Source of the DNA: an uncultured Kiloniellales bacterium
GTDB lineage: Bacteria > Pseudomonadota > Alphaproteobacteria > Kiloniellales > JAKSDN01
Assembly (NCBI GenBank): GCA_947258885.1
Contig: CAMYKD010000049.1
Span: forward strand, 1 to 34,241
Length of the DNA: 34,241 bases
Direction of reading: 5' to 3'
Shown: positions 31,912 through 34,241 of the stretch, in pieces
Layout of the letters: every line of letters starts with the position of its first letter
Numbering within the stretch: position 1 is the first letter of the stretch
Translations under genes and position numbers: made by a program
The notes under the pieces: generated by a model
Told to the model about the DNA's origin: nothing
Database searches by the model: none
The model's input: only the letters and a program-made list of their open reading frames with translations

Positions 31912-32058
31912 GGAGACCCTCTCCCTTGGGAGAGGGTTAGGGTGAGGGCGCTTTGTTTCCTGGGTTTCCCGGCACCTGCACTGCCGTATTCGGCCGAACC
32001 AAAACGCCCTCACCCGCTCGGCTCCGCCTCGCCACCCTCTCCCAAAGGGCGAGGGTCG
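31912..32058. repeat. 145-bp inverted-repeat element
   Basis: The left part (31915-31950, ACCCTCTCCCTTGGGAGAGG then TTAGGGTGAGGGCG) is matched in reverse complement by the right part (32005-32058, CGCCCTCACCC to CCTCTCCCAAAGGGCGAGGG), with about 54 bases between. The inner ends are the same GGTGAGGGCG/CGCCCTCACC. It can form a long hairpin and resembles the CCCTCTCCC/GGGTGAGGGC dispersed repeats common in GC-rich proteobacteria. No transposase is inside, so it would be a non-autonomous repeat. It lies in the 276-base gap between the membrane protein and the EamA gene. Confidence 0.78.
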
Positions 32059-32147
32059 ACGGGGCCACGGCTCATAGCCGGGGCGCTTGACGCTCCGGCA
32101 GCGAGGCCCTAGGCAGGCGGGCCCGACAAACCTTCGGCGTCCCCCCA

Positions 32148-33086
32148 ATGGCCACAGGGACCACGTCAACGCCAGCAGAAGAGCGTCCGGGCCGCCTCAG
32201 CCTATCCGGGCGGCGCGTGGCGCTCGTTCTGCTGTTCGTGGCGCCAGCGCTTTTCGCCGCCAACATGCTGACGGCGCGGGCGACCCACGAGTTGATCCCG
32301 CCGGTCGCGCTGGCTTTCTGGCGCTGGTTCGCGACCCTGCTTTTGCTGCTGCCCTTCGCGGCGGGCGCCCTGCTGCGCTATCGCCGGGAGGTCGCGCGCG
32401 AGGGACGGGATCTCGTGCTGCTGGGCGCGCTCGGCATGGGCGTCTGCGGCGCCTTCGTCTACATCGGCGCCGACACCACGACGGCGACCAACATCGGCCT
32501 GATCTACGCCGCCTCGCCGATCCTGATCGTCGTCTTCGCCCGCTTCGGCTATGGCGAGCCGCTCTCGGCCCTGCAGGGCCTCGGCGTCGCGCTGTCGCTG
32601 GCCGGGGTCCTCGCCGTGATCTGCCGCGGCGACCCGCGGGTGCTGCTCGGGCTGCGGCTTTCCGTCGGCGACCTTTGGATCCTGGCCGCCATGGTCGCCT
32701 GGGCTCTCTATTCCGTGCTGCTGCGCCACCGGCCGAGCCGCCTGCCGCCGATGGCGCGCTTCGCCGCGATCGTGGCCGGCGGCGTACTCGTCCTGCTGCC
32801 CTTCACGCTGGCCGAGGCCCTGGCCGGCGAGGTCCCGCGTCTCGACAGCGCGACGGTCGCCGCCGTGCTGTTCCTGGCGGTCGTCGCCTCCTTCGGCGCC
32901 TATCAGGTCTACGGCCTGATCCAGCGGACGCTGGGCGCCGGCCCGACCGGCCTCCTGATGTACCTGATCCCGCTCTACAACGGCGTCCTGGCCTGGCTGC
33001 TCCTGGGCGAGCGCCTCGAGCCCTACCATCTTGCGGGCGCCGCCCTGGTCCTGCCGGGGATCTACCTGGCGACCCGGCGGCGCTGA
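32148..33086 (+). CDS. EamA/DMT-family transporter
   Basis: 312-residue inner-membrane transporter of the drug/metabolite (EamA) type, usually an exporter of amino acids or metabolites. About ten membrane helices in two repeated halves are visible: the first half with LIPPVALAFWRWFATLLLLL and TTATNIGLIYAASPILIVVF, the second with DLWILAAMVAWALYSVLLRH and AGPTGLLMYLIPLYNGVLAW followed by LLGERLEPYHLAGAALVLPG. These are the normal EamA motifs. Start ATG 32148 has no good ribosome site but gives a short cytoplasmic lead before the first helix. The gene is convergent with the Ada-like regulator. The cargo is unknown. Confidence 0.9.
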   Translation: MATGTTSTPAEERPGRLSLSGRRVALVLLFVAPALFAANMLTARATHELIPPVALAFWRWFATLLLLLPFAAGALLRYRREVAREGRDLVLLGALGMGVCGAFVYIGADTTTATNIGLIYAASPILIVVFARFGYGEPLSALQGLGVALSLAGVLAVICRGDPRVLLGLRLSVGDLWILAAMVAWALYSVLLRHRPSRLPPMARFAAIVAGGVLVLLPFTLAEALAGEVPRLDSATVAAVLFLAVVASFGAYQVYGLIQRTLGAGPTGLLMYLIPLYNGVLAWLLLGERLEPYHLAGAALVLPGIYLATRRR

Positions 33087-33151
33087 GCCGACGGGTGCCC
33101 CACCGTTCGATTTGCGCTCGCAAGCGTACAGGGCCGGGCAAAGCGCCCGTG

Positions 33152-33757
33152 TCAGGGCCGGCCGTGGCGAAAACTCGAAGGGGGGCGCTTGTAGCTCTTC
33201 GCGAAAGCGTCGTTGAAGCGGCGGAGGCTTCCGAATCCCGCTTCGAAGGCGATTTGGGCCAAGGGCATGTCCGAGTCCGTGATCAGCCGCTTTGCGGCCT
33301 GGACCCGGCGGACCCGAGCGATCTCCCCCGGGCTCGCGCCGGCATGTCGGAGGAAGAGGCGCGACAGATGGCGCGCGCCGATGCCCAGAAGGTCCGCCAG
33401 CTCGGCAACCGAGTGGTGGTCGAGATAGCCCTCCTCGATCAGGCGTAGCCCCCGCCCCACGGTCGTCGCCGTTCCAAGCCAGGCGGGACTGCCCGGAGCG
33501 GTTTCCGGCCGGCAGCGCAGGCAGGGCCGAAAGCCGACCCGCTCCGCCTCGGCCGCCGTACGGTAGAAGACGCAGTTTCGCCGTTTCGGCTTCGGCGCCG
33601 GGCAGATCGACCGGCAGTAGACTCCGGTGGTACGTACGCCGACGAAGAACCTGCCGTCGAACTCCGGATCGCGGCGAAGCAGCGCGTCGTAGAGGCGGTC
33701 GTGACGGGCGTCTCCTTTCTTTACGCAATCCTGCCAATTCACGACGATTTCCTTCAT
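33152..33757 (-). CDS. Ada-type regulator (zinc N-domain plus AraC HTH)
   Basis: 201-residue protein with the N-terminal zinc domain of Ada followed by an AraC-type DNA-binding domain. The zinc ligands are Cys48, Cys52, Cys79 and Cys82 (GVYCRSICPAP and RPCLRCRP), with the same spacing as Cys38/42/69/72 of E. coli Ada, where the first takes a methyl group from DNA phosphotriesters and switches the protein on. The HTH part runs through LADLLGIGARHLSRLFLRHA and QIAFEAGFGSLRRFNDAF. There is no C-terminal methyltransferase or AlkA domain, so it is an AdaA-like sensor-activator. Its ATG overlaps the stop of the major facilitator gene by four bases (ATGA), an odd partner for a DNA-repair regulator. 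Confidence 0.92.
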   Translation of the reverse strand: MKEIVVNWQDCVKKGDARHDRLYDALLRRDPEFDGRFFVGVRTTGVYCRSICPAPKPKRRNCVFYRTAAEAERVGFRPCLRCRPETAPGSPAWLGTATTVGRGLRLIEEGYLDHHSVAELADLLGIGARHLSRLFLRHAGASPGEIARVRRVQAAKRLITDSDMPLAQIAFEAGFGSLRRFNDAFAKSYKRPPSSFRHGRP

Positions 33758-34233
33758 GCCTTGGGCGCCGTGACCAGTTTGGAGGCAACGATAACCGACG
33801 CGGCCGCCGTCGCGACCATACAGACTAACCCGACGGTCACGAACCCCTTGGATGAGTTGACGACCCCCATAGCGGCGGTCCCGATCGACGACCCCATGAA
33901 GACGCAGGCCGTGTTGATCGAAAACGCGCGCCCGCGAATCGCCGCCTCCGCCTTACCGACCGCCGTGGTGAAGGAGGTAAAGGCGGCGTTCTGGAAGACG
34001 CCCCAGAGATACATCGCGATGGCGAGCGGGACCGCCGAAGGGGTGGCCTGCGGAATCGCGAACAGGAGCACGCCGAGCGCCGCCGTGGCGATACACAGGC
34101 TGCGCTCGGGGCCGACCCGATCGATGATCCAGCCGTTGAGCGTTCCGGTCAGAAAGCCGAGGCCGTAGATCGAGACGAAAAGACCGGCCCCACCGGCCTC
34201 GAGGTCCCGCCGACCTGGAACGAGCCGCCGACG
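33754..34233 (-). CDS. Major facilitator superfamily transporter, C-terminal part
   Basis: C-terminal half of a major facilitator transporter, ending at 33754-33756. Helices are seen in LFVSIYGLGFLTGTLNGWII, LCIATAALGVLLFAI, LAIAMYLWGVFQNAAFTSF, FSINTACVFMGSSIGTAAMG and VGLVCMVATAAASVIVASKL. The loop GWIIDRVGPER is the standard motif between facilitator helices. Upstream of about 34205 similarity fades, and an in-frame TGA lies at 34234-34236, only a few bases from the window end. Either a frameshift or base error sits near 34205-34230 or the gene is broken. Its stop overlaps the start of the Ada-like regulator (ATGA), so the two are cotranscribed. The cargo is unknown. Confidence 0.72.
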   Translation of the reverse strand, partial: RRRLVPGRRDLEAGGAGLFVSIYGLGFLTGTLNGWIIDRVGPERSLCIATAALGVLLFAIPQATPSAVPLAIAMYLWGVFQNAAFTSFTTAVGKAEAAIRGRAFSINTACVFMGSSIGTAAMGVVNSSKGFVTVGLVCMVATAAASVIVASKLVTAPKA

Positions 34234-34241
34234 TCATCGCC

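Noticed and set aside
1-34241. CRISPR arrays, rRNA, phage structural genes, toxin-antitoxin pairs
   Set aside because: No regularly spaced repeats, rRNA-like stretches or typical gene pairs were seen on reading both strands.

Overview
The window is high-GC DNA whose genes look like those of an alphaproteobacterium, probably in or near the Rhodospirillales or Kiloniellales. This rests on protein character (a 999-residue GlnE beside a divergent AsmA/DUF3971 protein, with tyrS, bcp and a DUF455 ferritin-like gene nearby) and is inference. No rRNA, convincing tRNA or CRISPR array was seen.

Positions 1-13625 are mostly housekeeping. They hold the 3' part of tyrS, a small exported AMIN-like protein, a 1110-residue AsmA-like envelope protein divergent from glnE, two tandem paralogous membrane histidine kinases and the peroxiredoxin bcp. 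The second kinase is split by a 1085-bp IS630-family element at a TA dinucleotide. Removing the element and one TA restores a 482-codon kinase in frame. The transposase is itself damaged by a 23-bp tandem duplication.

Positions 13626-18483 are accessory and partly decayed. They hold an IS1380-type transposase remnant, a CgeB-like glycosyltransferase overlapping an O-antigen-ligase-like membrane protein, three short GAGTC/AATTCC repeats running into the end of a GNAT acetyltransferase, a DUF455 ferritin-like protein, and a DUF2332 gene reduced to its two ends by an internal deletion.

Positions 18484-30420 hold a class III aminotransferase, a LysR regulator, four small uncharacterised genes (two of them tandem paralogues), and three ATP-grasp-type proteins. 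The first ATP-grasp gene (D-Ala-D-Ala-ligase-like) is tail-to-tail with a CocE/NonD serine hydrolase. The second ends a tightly packed operon: retropepsin-like protease, inactive transglutaminase/7TM protein, RimK-related ligase. The third is a compact, divergent protein of unknown role. The mix suggests peptide or amino-acid ligation and hydrolysis, but no substrate can be read from the sequence.

Positions 30421-34241 hold a MarR regulator and a membrane protein that share a TGTATAT-type promoter motif, a 145-bp inverted-repeat element, an EamA-type exporter, and an Ada-type zinc/AraC regulator overlapping the end of a major facilitator gene. The facilitator frame is already interrupted by a stop close to the window edge.
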